NCBI GenBank assembly: GCA_003255025.1
Contig: QANY01008895.1
Span: forward strand, 1-64,000
Direction of reading: 5' to 3'
Source: Datisca glomerata
Lineage: Eukaryota; Streptophyta; Magnoliopsida; Cucurbitales; Datiscaceae
Length of the DNA stretch: 64,000 bases
Both the position numbers and the translations under genes were made by a program. The notes beneath the pieces are model-generated. The model was not told the origin of the DNA. It saw nothing but the letters and a program-made list of their open reading frames with translations, and made no database searches. Below are positions 22,401 through 31,975 of this stretch, in pieces; the first letter of the stretch is position 1, and each line of letters starts with the position of its first letter.

Positions 22401-23643
22401 GGTCGCCATGGCTAGTGCTTCCCCCTTTTCATCTCTGGTACTCATGACTCGTCGCCTGGTTTCTTCTCTTTGAACTATGGCTGAGACGGTGGCAAAAGTT
22501 GGCTTTTCTGTCGACATCAAGATCTGAGCTCGGAATGCTTCGTAGCTTGAGTCGAGAGCCGTCAAGAAGTGGTAAACCATATCTTGCTCAGCCCGTTCTT
22601 GGAGTTCCTTCAGGTCAGTGGTCATCGGTCTCAAGGTTTCAAGTTCTTTGAACTTCGATTTTAAAAACCCGGTTAGCTCCGGTACTGATCTGTCCCCCTG
22701 TTTTGCTTGGGAGATCTCTCGTTTAAGTTCAAAGACTTGTGCAAAATTGTTTTGTTCACAATAGTTGCTCCGGATTTCTTCCCAGAGTTCCTGTCCTGTT
22801 TCACAAAAACAAAAAATTTCACTGAGTTTTGGGTCTATTGAGTTTGTTATCCAGGTCATTACCTGGCTGTCCATGATGTCCCATTCTTCTGAGTTTCGGT
22901 CCGGTCTTGGCTTACTGCCATCCACGAAGCCCAGTCTGCCCCTTCCTTTCAGGCTCACTCGAGCCGCCCTGGCCCACGGTATATAGTTGTGGCCAGTGAG
23001 CAGGATGGAGGTTAGTCTGGGGTTGGTGTCATGGTGGTGAAGCTGGCCGGAGGTTGATGGTTCTGCCATTTGTGTTGGTTCTCAGAATCACTGCTCTGAT
23101 ACCATGTAGAAATGATGAACCTGTTGGTTCTGATCTTTGGAAAGTGATGAGCTTCAGGGATGATGAACTTTTCTGGTTCTGATCTGTTATTGAAGGAAAA
23201 ATTATGTTTGTTTACAATGAGGGATGATGTATATATACAAATGATTCTAACGGTTGCCTATGATCTCCTATGAATCCAACGGATGCCTACTTGTAGCCTG
23301 AAATCGTTTTTTACCAGAAATGGTTAGACACCCACTGTGTTTGGGAAAGTCTCTGTTTTGCTTCCCTCTTTTGCCTATGATGAAGATTTTTTTCTGAGGC
23401 TGCAGCTTTTCCTTCTTCAACAGGATACAAAGAGGGTTCTTTTTCCTTCTTATTTTTCTTTTTGGGTGGGACTGTGGGGGAGGGTTGCGGTTTTTCTTTC
23501 GGAGTGCTAATTGAGTAGTGATTAATCTGTACCCACTCCATAGTTTAGATGGACATGATGAACCAGAATGGCAAATGGTGCCGACTCATGCTGTTAACTG
23601 TTTCCAGCAGACAGCAGACGTCCAACTCATTGTCCCCGTATAA
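16401..23643 (+). CDS. Secreted phytocystatin (cysteine protease inhibitor), C-terminal part altered
   Basis: Inhibits papain-type (C1A) proteases by blocking the active-site cleft. Exon 1 is 16401-16598: signal peptide (about 1-26), GG at 37-38 and the plant signature LARFAV at 54-59. Exon 2 is 16932-17121: QVVAG loop at 81-85 and PW at 111-112. All three inhibitory elements are therefore present. Exon 3 begins after TTTAG at 23549 (phase 1; [15 protein letters not shown]), then shifts frame and stops at 23641-23643, giving about 160 residues. The family member with this tail (CYS6 type) normally continues with a second cystatin-like domain that inhibits legumains; here that domain survives only out of frame (next entry). 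Intron 2 is 6.4 kb because of the copia at 18490-23422. The N-terminal inhibitor probably still works if the intron is spliced. Confidence 0.82.
16756..16778 (+). other. Long G-run motif in cystatin intron 1
   Basis: Runs of six, seven and six G separated by single T bases (16758-16763, 16765-16771, 16773-16778), about 160 nt into intron 1 on the coding strand. These runs can supply four GGG tracts, so a G-quadruplex in the pre-mRNA or the non-template DNA strand is likely. Confidence 0.7.
17774..17876. repeat. 38-bp tandem repeat in cystatin intron 2
   Basis: Unit 1 is 17774-17811, unit 2 is 17812-17849 and unit 3 is partial (17850-17876). Units start GTACTTGTGCAATTACTTGG and end AGAACGTA. 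Copies 1 and 2 look identical; copy 3 has one substitution (TACATG for TACTTG), so the duplication looks recent. Confidence 0.92.
18490..18807 (-). repeat. 3' LTR of the intact copia
   Basis: Pairs with 23105-23422. It also encodes the last 37 or so residues of the element's polyprotein, so the stop codon (18696) lies within the LTR. Confidence 0.95.
18696..23069 (-). CDS. Copia gag-pol polyprotein, intact
   Basis: A single 1457-residue frame with every copia domain in order. Gag (UBN2-type) comes first, then a CCHC knuckle ([14 protein letters not shown], about 250-263) and the aspartic protease ([12 protein letters not shown], about 390). GAG-pre-integrase ([12 protein letters not shown]) is followed by the integrase catalytic core with [15 protein letters not shown] and [10 protein letters not shown] supplying D, D and E. 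Reverse transcriptase follows ([20 protein letters not shown], and YVDD near 1100), then RNase H (TDADWAGS about 1265, SSAEAEYRA about 1306, DNQAARHIA). The chosen ATG at 23069 is the first after the primer site. No stops or shifts were seen. Its job is to copy and integrate the element. The C-terminus runs into the 3' LTR, which is unusual but harmless. Confidence 0.96.
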   Translation of the reverse strand: MAEPSTSGQLHHHDTNPRLTSILLTGHNYIPWARAARVSLKGRGRLGFVDGSKPRPDRNSEEWDIMDSQVMTWITNSIDPKLSEIFCFCETGQELWEEIRSNYCEQNNFAQVFELKREISQAKQGDRSVPELTGFLKSKFKELETLRPMTTDLKELQERAEQDMVYHFLTALDSSYEAFRAQILMSTEKPTFATVSAIVQREETRRRVMSTRDEKGEALAMATRGFLRNPNPKEGGRHRGQPGEQVRCSHCRKEGHTHDRCWNLHPHLRQNQRKFQNERGSCAKSDERGGSAKRSPFYTEGFIGAGHGSGPDPDRRANNIHGPGSGSGYRPDQMEEIDRSGSIRADLSPDNNAQMAALLKQFGEFLRDTPGSSNCNTVNYFSKSANFCHNLEHWIIDSGASDHMTYNTKNLHSLTKLEKPQHVTVANGNKVPIFGTGSTTLFTKTINNVLCLPNFNSNLLSVSKITKDLNCNVTFSPDKVIFQDRVTGRKIGEGKFRNGLYYLEDTDKTCLATSSTVQKDKLLHWRFGHPSDKILNKLLGCNSDSSSCSVCKLSKQTRLPFPLSSSTTKRCFELIHSDVWGPAPVDSYNKFKYFVTFIDDFSRTTWLYLLKSKSEVFSRFQEFNKLVETQFETTIKIFRSDNGTEYTNNTFFEFFKQNGIRHQTTCIHTPQQNGVSERKNRHLLEMTRALLLQNNVPKRYWSDAILTATYLINRLPSVKLHLKSPIEILKGRKINLDHIRVFGCTCYVHIPKIDKLDKTAVKTLFLGYSAEKKGYKCYDPTNHKLYISRDVQFLELESYYPKDSDNHNHHKTLPLPNSIISSDIIRQEQDNTSTTPETTTSGGATDEAVVTDEAVIVRRSTRQTHPPARLKDYVSHQVLYPIQNFLSYDKISNKHRAYLGKIDETDEPKTYQEAQLDPKWRKAMNEELLALEKNETWDIIPLPSGKKPVGCKWVYKTKYNSNGTIERYKARLVAKGFTQTYGVDYQETFAPVAKMNTIRVLLSVATNLNWELYQMDVKNAFLQGNLEEEVYMSLPPGHEKATHPSLVCRLKKAIYGLKQSPRAWYGRLSLSLLKINFVKSTADSSMFVKHTNNSTTIVLVYVDDIIITGNNHNEIWSVQKFLKGEFDIKDLGKLKYFLGIEIAHSKKGLFLSQRKYILDLLKETGMIGAKPASTPMETNMKIGLNDSKPITDIGQYQRLVGKLIYLTVTRPDITFAVSVISQFMHAPCTNHQAAAERILRYLKGTPGQGIWMKKTGANSVAGYTDADWAGSYDRKSTTGFCVFVGGNLVTWKSKKQTVVARSSAEAEYRAMASTASELTWIRHLLQDMKVEIRKPIEMHCDNQAARHIAMNPVFHERTKHIEVDCHFIREKVQSEEITIPFVCSEDQLADIFTKALDKNNLQRILDKLGSINLYEPNLRRSVEEGKAAASEENLHHRQKREAEQRISQTQWVSNHFW
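23105..23422 (-). repeat. 5' LTR of the intact copia
   Basis: 318 bp, same length as the partner at 18490-18807. It should drive transcription of the element leftward, antisense to the cystatin gene. Confidence 0.95.
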
Positions 23644-23904
23644 ACTCTTAGAGATCCTTCTAGCTAGGGTCAAGGTTGGCATTTTTCATAACATTTTTAT
23701 AAATTCTGTGTTTCGCATGTACGATCCATATTATCTTACTCATATGTCCAACTTTTAATAATTTTGTCTTTCGAATGCAGGTCATTGAGGAAGACTATAT
23801 GACATTCGACATGCTGCTTAAGGTGAACATGGGAAATCGATGTAGAGAGGTTCAGAGTTAAAGTAAATAAAGAAGCTGAAAGAATTTTACATTGGGTCAG
23901 ATAG
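23606..23904 (+). pseudogene. Decayed legumain-inhibitor-like extension of the cystatin
   Basis: Beyond the early stop of the cystatin frame, another frame reads [18 protein letters not shown] (to 23674), which matches the second domain of CYS6-type phytocystatins including the SNSL legumain-binding motif. A consistent donor (23675) and acceptor (before 23781) join it to VIEEDYMTFDMLLKVNMG. A second shift is then needed to reach ERFRVKVNKEAERILHWVR and a stop at 23902-23904. AATAAA lies at 23866-23871. The domain is recognisable end to end but broken by two separate frame errors, which argues for real decay, though assembly error is possible. Confidence 0.7.
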
Positions 23905-24160
23905 AACAAGATCACTCTCCTTAATTAATAATCTTAATTACTTTTGTTTAGACTAATACTGCTTCTATTATGTGACTGAGTGTCTACTTAGTTTTATAAA
24001 CAGATGGCTTTTGTAATCTTTCTAAGCTTTGATGTGTGCATATGCTACTTTGAATTAACCATAAACAACTATCTTTAGTTTTAACTAAATTTATTGGTCT
24101 ATAGTAAAAAGAGCAATCGTAAGATGATCGAGTTATGAACCAATTTTGTTGATTGAGTGA

Positions 24161-24431
24161 TTTTTTTTGTCAAGGCAAAAAGGCTATTATTGATAAGATG
24201 TGTAACGCCTGACATTATTATCTCGAGATAGTCAAATAGATAGATTGTCTGACGAAACACTACAACTACCTGCATAACCCAACCTAGTTAAAACATGAGC
24301 TATATCATCATGATCTCTAGGTACATGATAAAAGTAAAGCTTGTAAAGACTCCTAAAAAATAAAATATTTGATAGCACAGATTCACTCCCCAATTTCATA
24401 TTATAAGCTTTCGAGAGGGTATGAACCAATT
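24161..24431 (-). mobile_element. 5'-truncated LINE fragment with RNase H-like C-terminus
   Basis: On the minus strand the reading 24429-24232 contains FYHVPRDHDDIAHVLTRLG, typical of the plant RVT_3/RNase H tail of LINEs. It is followed by a short 3' UTR and an A-run (seen as T8 at 24161-24168). The sequence TATGAACCAATT occurs on both sides (24134-24145 and 24420-24431), a plausible target-site duplication for target-primed insertion, although 15 bp separate the left copy from the T-run. About 260 bp downstream of the cystatin remains. Confidence 0.65.
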
Positions 24432-26735
24432 CTTACAAAAAACTTCAATCTAGATATTTATATTGAATCAAATAAATTCATATTTGACTTTCAACGTACG
24501 GAATTATGATCATTCAATTTCTTGAAAGCGAGTAAAACAGTAATAGGGTCATCTATGATAGACATAATAATGATAACTGAAATTTAAAACATACAAGATT
24601 CAATATAAGTGATAAATATTTAAAATTCGAAAAATAAATGTGCTGCATGAATACAACATAATAAACATACAAAATTTTATATTCACTAATCACGATAAAA
24701 TAATCTAATGATTAATGTGCTGCCTTTAGGGTCAATCAGATTAACCTCAGATTGTCTATGGGACATTCTCATCCTTATTAATTAAAACTTAAAATATCTC
24801 ATATTTTCCCCTTTAACAATAATGTATTGCTTGTTCGGTCAAGTCACAACTGTCCACATGAAAGCTTAATTGTGACTTTGTGAGTGTTGCTCATCATTTC
24901 AGATTTCATGGCTTTATTTAGAATAGTCGTCTTAGGGTCGGTCAAAACTAAACTACATCACTTCCTCCTATCTTCTTAAAAAGTTCAACTTTGGTATTGG
25001 TACAACTTGAAACCTTCCTTAGGGGGATAAAAAAAGCCATCTCAAGACCCTTACTGCACCTCATGATGTTATACTAACGATGAAGATCATATGTTACATT
25101 GACATGTCAACCTTCTCTCACTCACTATTTTAGGATTATGTGTTTCTATTTTTAACTAATTAATTCATTTTAAATTAATTACTAGTTAAAATAATAACCT
25201 ATGAGTATTTAATAATCAGTTATTTATTAATCTAAGTTCATTTAACCTTCTAAAGTGTCTAAGTCATAATTAGGTGAACTTAGATCAACTAATTAATTAT
25301 ATTAATCAAACTTTAATAAAATTATTTTACTAAAGTTGGTTATCTTAAATGTTACTATAGCCCTTAGTATGATGTGATTATCGTGTTTTAACTAATTAAA
25401 ACCTAACATTTTACATGTAATTCATTTCATAAAACAATACATATAAACATATTAGGACAATCCTAATAAATCATGTTTCTACAGATGAGATGCATGATTA
25501 AATAAAATTATGTAAGATTTTCATGTATGACATGTGATCGACTAATACATGTACATGTTATCAAACATAATAACTAAGATTATTATTTACAGTTAAATAA
25601 AATAATAATGGACTGAGTGACTATGAGATATTTCTAAATTACAACCCTTGAAATAAATAAATAAAATTATAAAGCAGATTTCGAGAATACATTTCTCAAA
25701 TATTGCATTCTCCTCCTGATGTTCATCTTCATAATCTCCAAGCTTTGAACAAAATTCGATTTAATTAAAAATAATAATTTTTCTTCATTAAAATTAATAT
25801 TGATAATTATTCTTTTAAAATAATTGACTTTAATTTAATCAAATAAACACTTTATTTGATTTGGTCAAACTTGGGTCAAACTCAATCAACATGTTAATTT
25901 CTAATTTTTATAAAATTAAAAATTAATTTCTAATTTTCATCAAACTAAAAATTAATTGTATAATTACATTAATTTTGCAATTTAAAAAGATAGTCGATAG
26001 ATTGAGAATTATCATCAAACCTTATGGCGATAGGGTTGGTCGCCACCGATGATAGGACTCTCCTATCGCTGCCCCATCATCGCTTGGACCACTGTCGCCG
26101 CCGGAACAGTATTTCCCACCGTGACCAGTAATTTTTTGTCATGAACAGTAATTCCCGTGAACACTAAAATTGTTGCGTGAACAGTAAAAAATCCATCGTG
26201 AACAGTAATTTCCGTCATTCGTCTCCTACCTTCTTCATCTTCAAAATAAATTACAAAAATTTTTACGTCTCAAAACAGCTTGCGAAAGATCTAGGAAAAA
26301 TTAAAAACAAAGTTTAACCTAATATTCACCATACATTCAAAAAATATAAACATCCATTCATTCATACATATATCATATTATGTGAATAATGTAAGAAAAC
26401 TCACGCAACATTTTACATATAAATATATAAATGCCGCTTTGATATCTCTTGTTGGTCATCGTGGTGTACGTGTAGCGGAAGCGTGTGGTGTGTGGCCATT
26501 TTAAAAATTAAATTTTTTAATAAAAAATTAATATTTTAATAAATATGGATTATTTAAATAAAACAAAATCGCGCAACATTACGATAATAAATCTTTTTTT
26601 ATTGAAAACTCTATTCAGTCACGATCTATTATATTTATAAGTTAAATCTACAACATACAAAATTAAAAATCATATACCTCTAGTAGTCTAAATTAAACGT
26701 CCTCGCGAAACCGATTGATTCTCCGTTCTACCAAT
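24432..26735 (-). mobile_element. Probable internal, non-coding part of a large LTR element (LARD-like)
   Basis: AT-rich, no open frame of note. It lies on the inner side of the primer site next to the LTR at 26736-28663. Between 26119 and 26209 there are five degenerate copies of a GTGAACAGTAAT-type motif at 16-23 bp spacing. The left boundary and the second LTR were not found, so this may be a truncated element. Confidence 0.35.
26721..26734 (-). other. Degenerate primer-binding site
   Basis: The minus strand reads TTGGTAGAACGGAG, close to a tRNA-Met primer site (TTGGTATCAGAGCGGAG type) with a 2-base loss. It abuts the inner end of the putative LTR to the right. Confidence 0.45.
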
Positions 26736-28663
26736 TGTTGCAATGATCAGCAGAATCTGAGATCCACACCAAGATCTTTCAAGTCAATTCTCAACGCACT
26801 AGGATGTGCATGTGCACGTAGAATATAATGAAGACAATTTTCTATCTCTAGATGCACTCAACACATGAGATCTAGAGATTTTACTAAGAAAGACCTTTGT
26901 GAGACGATTCTCTAAAAGGACATGACGATGATTTTTTTAGAGATTTGATTAAATCTTAATCGTAGAAAAATCACTTCTTGAGAATTGTGTTCTTCTCTCA
27001 ACTCTTGATTAATGTTTTTACTAGTTTTCTGATTCAATTAATTGATTGAATTGATTGAACTAACTCATTATCTTAGGCTATCAGAATAATATCTGTATAT
27101 TTTTTTTTGATAATGGTGTATCCGATCGTTTGGGATAGTTGAAATAATATTTAATTATAAAATTTTCATAAGCAGTGGGACTCATTGGTATTGTACACAA
27201 CTGCAGCGTCACGTGGCACTACAATGTTGCATACCTACTACTGTAGTGTCACGTGACACTACAGTAGTCTATGTCAACTTATGATACACAATCAGTGATT
27301 GACACATGACAATTGCTGCATATTAAATATTTACTTTAATTAAATTAAATATCTAGATATTAGTTAATTCAAAATTAACATATTTGATTATCCCTATCAA
27401 CTAAATTATCTGTTACTTCATAAATAACAGATTTAGTTGATCCAAATTATTATTTAATAATAATTTAATTATATAATTTCATAAATTAGATATTTTGTCA
27501 AACTTATTGATAATTATTTATATATATTAATTCCGAAAATTATATTAATATACATAAATAATTTAATTAAATAATTAATCACACATAATTATCTCATAAT
27601 TATGTACTTGCTCTAGAATAAAAATTCTTTTGCAAGAAAGTCATTTTCTCATGTTTTGAAATATTCACACCCTAGACTGCGTGTATAGATGTGACTTGAG
27701 GATCATAGACCTATAATCCTAAACTCTAATAAATTAGATAATTAATTAAACTCTTTAATTAAATCATCTTATTTATTAATTCTATGAATACTCTACTATA
27801 AATATAGAGTTGCACTCTTAGAGATTATAGATTGTATTTACTATTCTCATGTAGTCCACTGATATAATCACTTCACGTTATTCTGTCCTCCAATTATTGG
27901 TACGTAAATTTGAACTACTCAAAATTGCCGTTTCACCCTTCTAATTACCTCTTGATTCTTAAGTACCATTAATCCACTAGTGAATGATTAATTTTATAAT
28001 CTTATTATAAAATTGAGCTCAATAACCATTCAGTTTTAGAATTAACACTTAAGGAAACCAATATACGATCTGTTAGAAAAGCTTAGATTCAAGATTATGT
28101 TCCTAGTCATCCATATCACTGAATCTCCAAAATAAAAGTCACTTGCCTGTTTTCAAAATAAACTTTTACGAGTGAATCAAAAGATCATGTAAATATGTAT
28201 ATGAGTTCATCACTACTAAGGATTCAGACTGATCTATATATGATCATCGAATTGATGTGTATTAATCTTTAAGATAAACGGCATGTTAATAAAGATATTA
28301 ATTCACATCAGTCCAGTCATATATAGTCTTATTATATAAAACACATTCACTAAGATGGCTATCCACATCAATGATCTGGATCTAGATCACAGGCATTCAT
28401 AATACTCAGTGAAATGTACTAGTAACCATTTATTAAAGATTTCAAACTTTAATATGCTGCTGACAATTTTATTCATCATCTATGATTTTAATCCTCACGT
28501 ACTAATACAAGATTATAGTCTCATTAGTTAATATGAAATTTTCAGATATTTATATAAATTATTTAACAATAATTTTAAAAAATAATTATAAAAAAAATGT
28601 AATACTCATTAAATTTCATATCAAAATATCAATACACATAATTTGAGGGCGTAACCCCCGACA
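26736..28663 (-). repeat. Probable 1.9-kb LTR of a large non-autonomous element
   Basis: On the minus strand the segment starts TGTCGGGGGTTACGCCC (28663) and ends GCAACA next to the primer-site remnant at 26734-26721. It has no coding capacity and is AT-rich. The call rests on the TG...CA ends and the primer site; a second copy is not in the window. Confidence 0.4.
27237..27268. promoter_or_regulatory. Perfect 32-bp palindrome centred on a G-box
   Basis: The left half ACTACTGTAGTGTCAC is the exact reverse complement of the right half. The centre (27250-27255) is CACGTG, the G-box core bound by plant bZIP and bHLH factors, and CACGTGAC on each strand resembles an ABRE. A diverged copy of the core half-sites lies about 40 bp to the left (GCGTCACGTGGCACTAC, 27206-27222). 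Confidence 0.85.
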
Positions 28664-28689
28664 TACATTCTATTAATTTTATTTTTCAT

Positions 28690-30583
28690 GAAAGCTTTTT
28701 CCTTTTTTCTAAAGGATTCACTTTATCCAACCGCACTAAAATGTCACTTTGAAATAACTCAAGTACATATTCTCAGTTACTCCCTCAGGAAATTACTTCT
28801 ACTCGTACAATTCTCTCATCTCACACTTTAATTTCTTTGCCTCACATTAATAACGCACAATCACCAACATATGATTCCGATTCTTCTCAAACTAAAACAT
28901 TTCATGTTATCCAAGTTTCGTTTGCTAGTTCCACTGATTCCACCATAAATGATTATAATACCATCTCACACCCGCCTGTCATATCTGTACAACCACCTAT
29001 AATAAAACTCACTACATAATCTCATCACTTTATGCTCACTAAATAAAAAATTGGATCTGTTAAACCAAAACTGTTTCTCATCTCAAAACACCAAATGACA
29101 CTAATCCAACCTTACTAGCACCTACTACAGTCAAACAAGCCTTGTCTAGTACATCTATGGATATGGAGTACAATAATGGATATGGAGTACAAAGCCCTCG
29201 TGCATAATCAAACCTTAGATTTCATACCTTACTCTCAAGAAGACATAAACTTTGTTGAGAATAAGTGTTCTTTAAAGTTAAACTTAATGCTGATGGAAGC
29301 ATTCAAAGGCATGAGGCGAAGATAGTTGTCAAAGACTTCCACCAGAGTCCTAGGATAGACTACTTAGAAACCTTCTCCTCAATTATCAAACTAACAACAA
29401 TCATAGTTGTGCTTACCTTGGCGGTATCATTCAATTAGGGCAGTACATCAACTGAATGCGAATAATGTCTTCCTTGATGACTCACTTGAGGAGGTAGTCT
29501 ACATGACACAATTAGAGAGATATGTTGATGTGCATCATCCTGGCTATATTTGTAAGCTTAAGGGAGCTCGAAATGGACTGATGCAGGCTCCCAGGGCCTG
29601 ATTTGAAAAACTGAGAACTGTTCTAACTCAGTGGGGATTTGTCAACACAGTGTCTAATACATCACTGTTTTACGATCATAAATGAGGATGCACACTGATC
29701 TTACTAGTAGATATTGATGATATACTAGTTATTGACAATAATGAGTCAATTATCACCAAACTTATTTCTTATCTGAATAGACAGTTTGCTTGCAAATATC
29801 TTGGACCAATACACCATTTTCATCCCACATCCAAGCCTAACTCAACACCCTCAAATTTTCCCATCAAGCTATATCAAAACTCCTTTAAAGCATTTCCAGA
29901 TGTTACTCTATATAGGAGCACCCTTGGGGCCTTACAATATTTAATGTTCACACGTCCAGATATAGCCTTCATAGTGAACATACTTAGTTTATTCAAATAC
30001 CTATTGTCACATACTAGAAAGCATGCAAAAGATTGCCGAGATACCTTAAAGGATGACTTTATGATGGTATCATCATCAAACCAGCCTCTGCACTAAATAT
30101 TTAAGCATACACTGATGCTAGTTGAGCCTCTAATTTGGATGACACAAGTCAACATGGGGATATGCTATTTTTCTTGGTTGTTCACTTGTATCTTAATTTT
30201 CTAAGAAGCAACTAGTTGTTGCACGTTCCAGCATAGAGAGTGAATATTGATCCATGTCTAAGATAGCTGCTGAAATAGCATGGTTAACCTCTCATCTCAT
30301 TGACTTCACATTATTCAACCTCAACCTCCTATAATCTTGTACGATAATGTGAGTGCTCTATCTCTTGGCTCTAATTGTGTGCTACATGCTCGAACAAAGC
30401 ACTTGGAAGTGGATTTGCATTTCTTACCTAACAAAGCTCTTAACAAAACTTTGGATCTTTGAAATTTTCCCTCTCGTGATCATACACAACATAGCTACTC
30501 ACCAAGTCAGTGTCAGGATCACGGGTTTCTATTCCTTAAACACAAGCTTCAGGTTATTGACACCATTGTTAGCTTGAGGGGGA
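28690..30583 (+). pseudogene. Ty1/copia pol remnant
   Basis: Degenerate plus-strand copia keeping mainly reverse transcriptase and RNase H. Around 29280 it reads KLNADGSIQRHEAKIV, then (shifted) HQLNANNVFLDDSLEEVVYM and ICKLKGARNGLMQAPRA (29450-29601). LLVDIDDILV near 29705 is the altered YVDD region. Later pieces correspond to SSIES and ARTKHLEVDLHFL near 30380-30425. Many stops and frameshifts. The 5' part, including the 5' LTR, is absent. A 19-bp tandem duplication occurs at 29157-29194. Confidence 0.75.
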
Positions 30584-30847
30584 TGTTAAAGAAGACACCC
30601 TATCGCAGACTATCAAGCCATGCAATTAGTTGTAACCTAGCTCAACTGATCAGTTAGTAGTTAACCACACTTACTAACAAATCAGTTAGAGTGTTTAGCA
30701 TTCAACCAATATTAGTTAGATAGTCATCTATCCTCCACATTTTTATATATACTCAGTCATATGTATCATGAAGAAGTTGATGTGAAATATCAAGATTTTC
30801 AATTCATCGTCTACTCTCTCTCTTTCATCCTCTCTCAGTTTCTTACA
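30584..30847 (+). repeat. 3' LTR of the 28690-30583 copia
   Basis: Starts TGTTAAAGAAGACACC right after a purine tract (GAGGGGGA, 30576-30583) and contains a TATATATA box-like segment near 30745. The end is placed at TCTTACA (30847) by analogy; no partner LTR exists in the window. Confidence 0.55.
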
Positions 30848-31975
30848 TTTATACTACTTTGTTATACCATGTTATCGTAACTGGCATGCACGTGGTCTAC
30901 TTATACAAACGTCAATTATAGTTTAAAGAGTGAGAAACCCAAGACGTTTTTTAATTTCTCATTGAAGCAATAAACAAAAGTTGTCAAACTGTTTTAATTG
31001 TTAATGATTTATAAGTTTAAAGATATTGACAAAATAAAAACTTATAAACTAAAGCTTTATAAATAGTGTTTTCAGACCTGACTTACAATAACATCCACCT
31101 AAGTAATAGTTAGCCAGCGATTAAAAACTTTTAATAACGGATTTCAACCGTTATTAAAACCATTTTGTAGCAGTGAATATATTGCTGACCCACACTTTTG
31201 TTTTTATCTCGAAGTGTGATTCCAACATAATAGAAAAGGAAACCATTTATTAAAAAAGAGTAAATGGCACACGTCGAAGGCACTATTGTTTGTTTGTAGG
31301 GACCTTAGTTGAGTCACCTGAAACATTGATGCAGATTGATCATGTTCTTTTCCTGTGTTTCTTTTGGTCGACATCTTTTCATGTGGAAAAAAAAGAGCAA
31401 GTAATTTTCATGTTTAGAAATTTTTATATTTACTTCGTGACGAAGAATTTGCCAACTTTATTGTTCTTGGAAAAATAAAACATTTTCTTAAACAACACCC
31501 CTGAACTAATTATAATTTTACAGGTAGCTAGCTAGATACAATATTATTCCAACGAGTCATAATATTATCGATACTATTATGACCATAATGAGTATATAAT
31601 ACTAACAACCCCCATTTTCATTTCTATATGATACCTTTTAATAAGATGCTTTTGTCTTTTTTGTTATTACAAAGTTTTCTCTCTTTCTATGGTTGAGTAA
31701 CAAATAAAAGTATGTTGTACTATTATTAATTGTCAAGCTCATTTTATGTTGCATATCTTTGACTTGTGTGCACATTTAAAATATGACTATTCTCATTTTG
31801 TCCTTTTTAGTTTAGTTCATTCAATATTTTTTTATATATGTACAAAATCCTCTCTTACTACCAAATCAAGAGATATTCAAATATTTAAGTCTATGGCTCT
31901 CTGGCTGATCTTCTCTCAAATGATTGATTTGTATAATTTCTTTAATTTTTTTTATCTTCATATAAAAGTAAAAGT
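30848..31975. other. Intergenic DNA with a CACTA terminus
   Basis: No gene supported. Apart from the CACTA-type end at 31129-31175 the stretch is AT-rich, with several short open frames lacking domains (for example 31290-31478). Confidence 0.4.
31129..31175. mobile_element. CACTA (EnSpm)-type transposon terminus
   Basis: Read on the minus strand from 31175 the end is CACTGCTACAAAATGG, the conserved terminal motif of CACTA elements. It is followed by a 12-bp inverted repeat TTTTAATAACGG/CCGTTATTAAAA (31129-31140 and 31148-31159), the classic subterminal repeat. The opposite end was not recognised nearby, so this may be a solo remnant. Confidence 0.6.

Larger units (their letters stand above)
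18490..23422 (-). mobile_element. Complete Ty1/copia retrotransposon inside cystatin intron 2
   Basis: 4933 bp with two 318-bp LTRs (18490-18807 and 23105-23422) that differ at about seven places by eye. The LTRs start TGTAGAAATG and end CTTCAACA on the plus strand. A perfect 5-bp duplication, GGATA, flanks it (18485-18489 and 23423-23427). The initiator-Met tRNA primer site (TGGTATCAGAGCA, minus strand) abuts the 5' LTR at 23104-23092. A purine tract (TTGAGGAGGAG, minus) abuts the 3' LTR at 18808-18818. It lies antisense to the host gene. Together with the intact ORF this is an autonomous-looking element, not very old. Confidence 0.97.
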
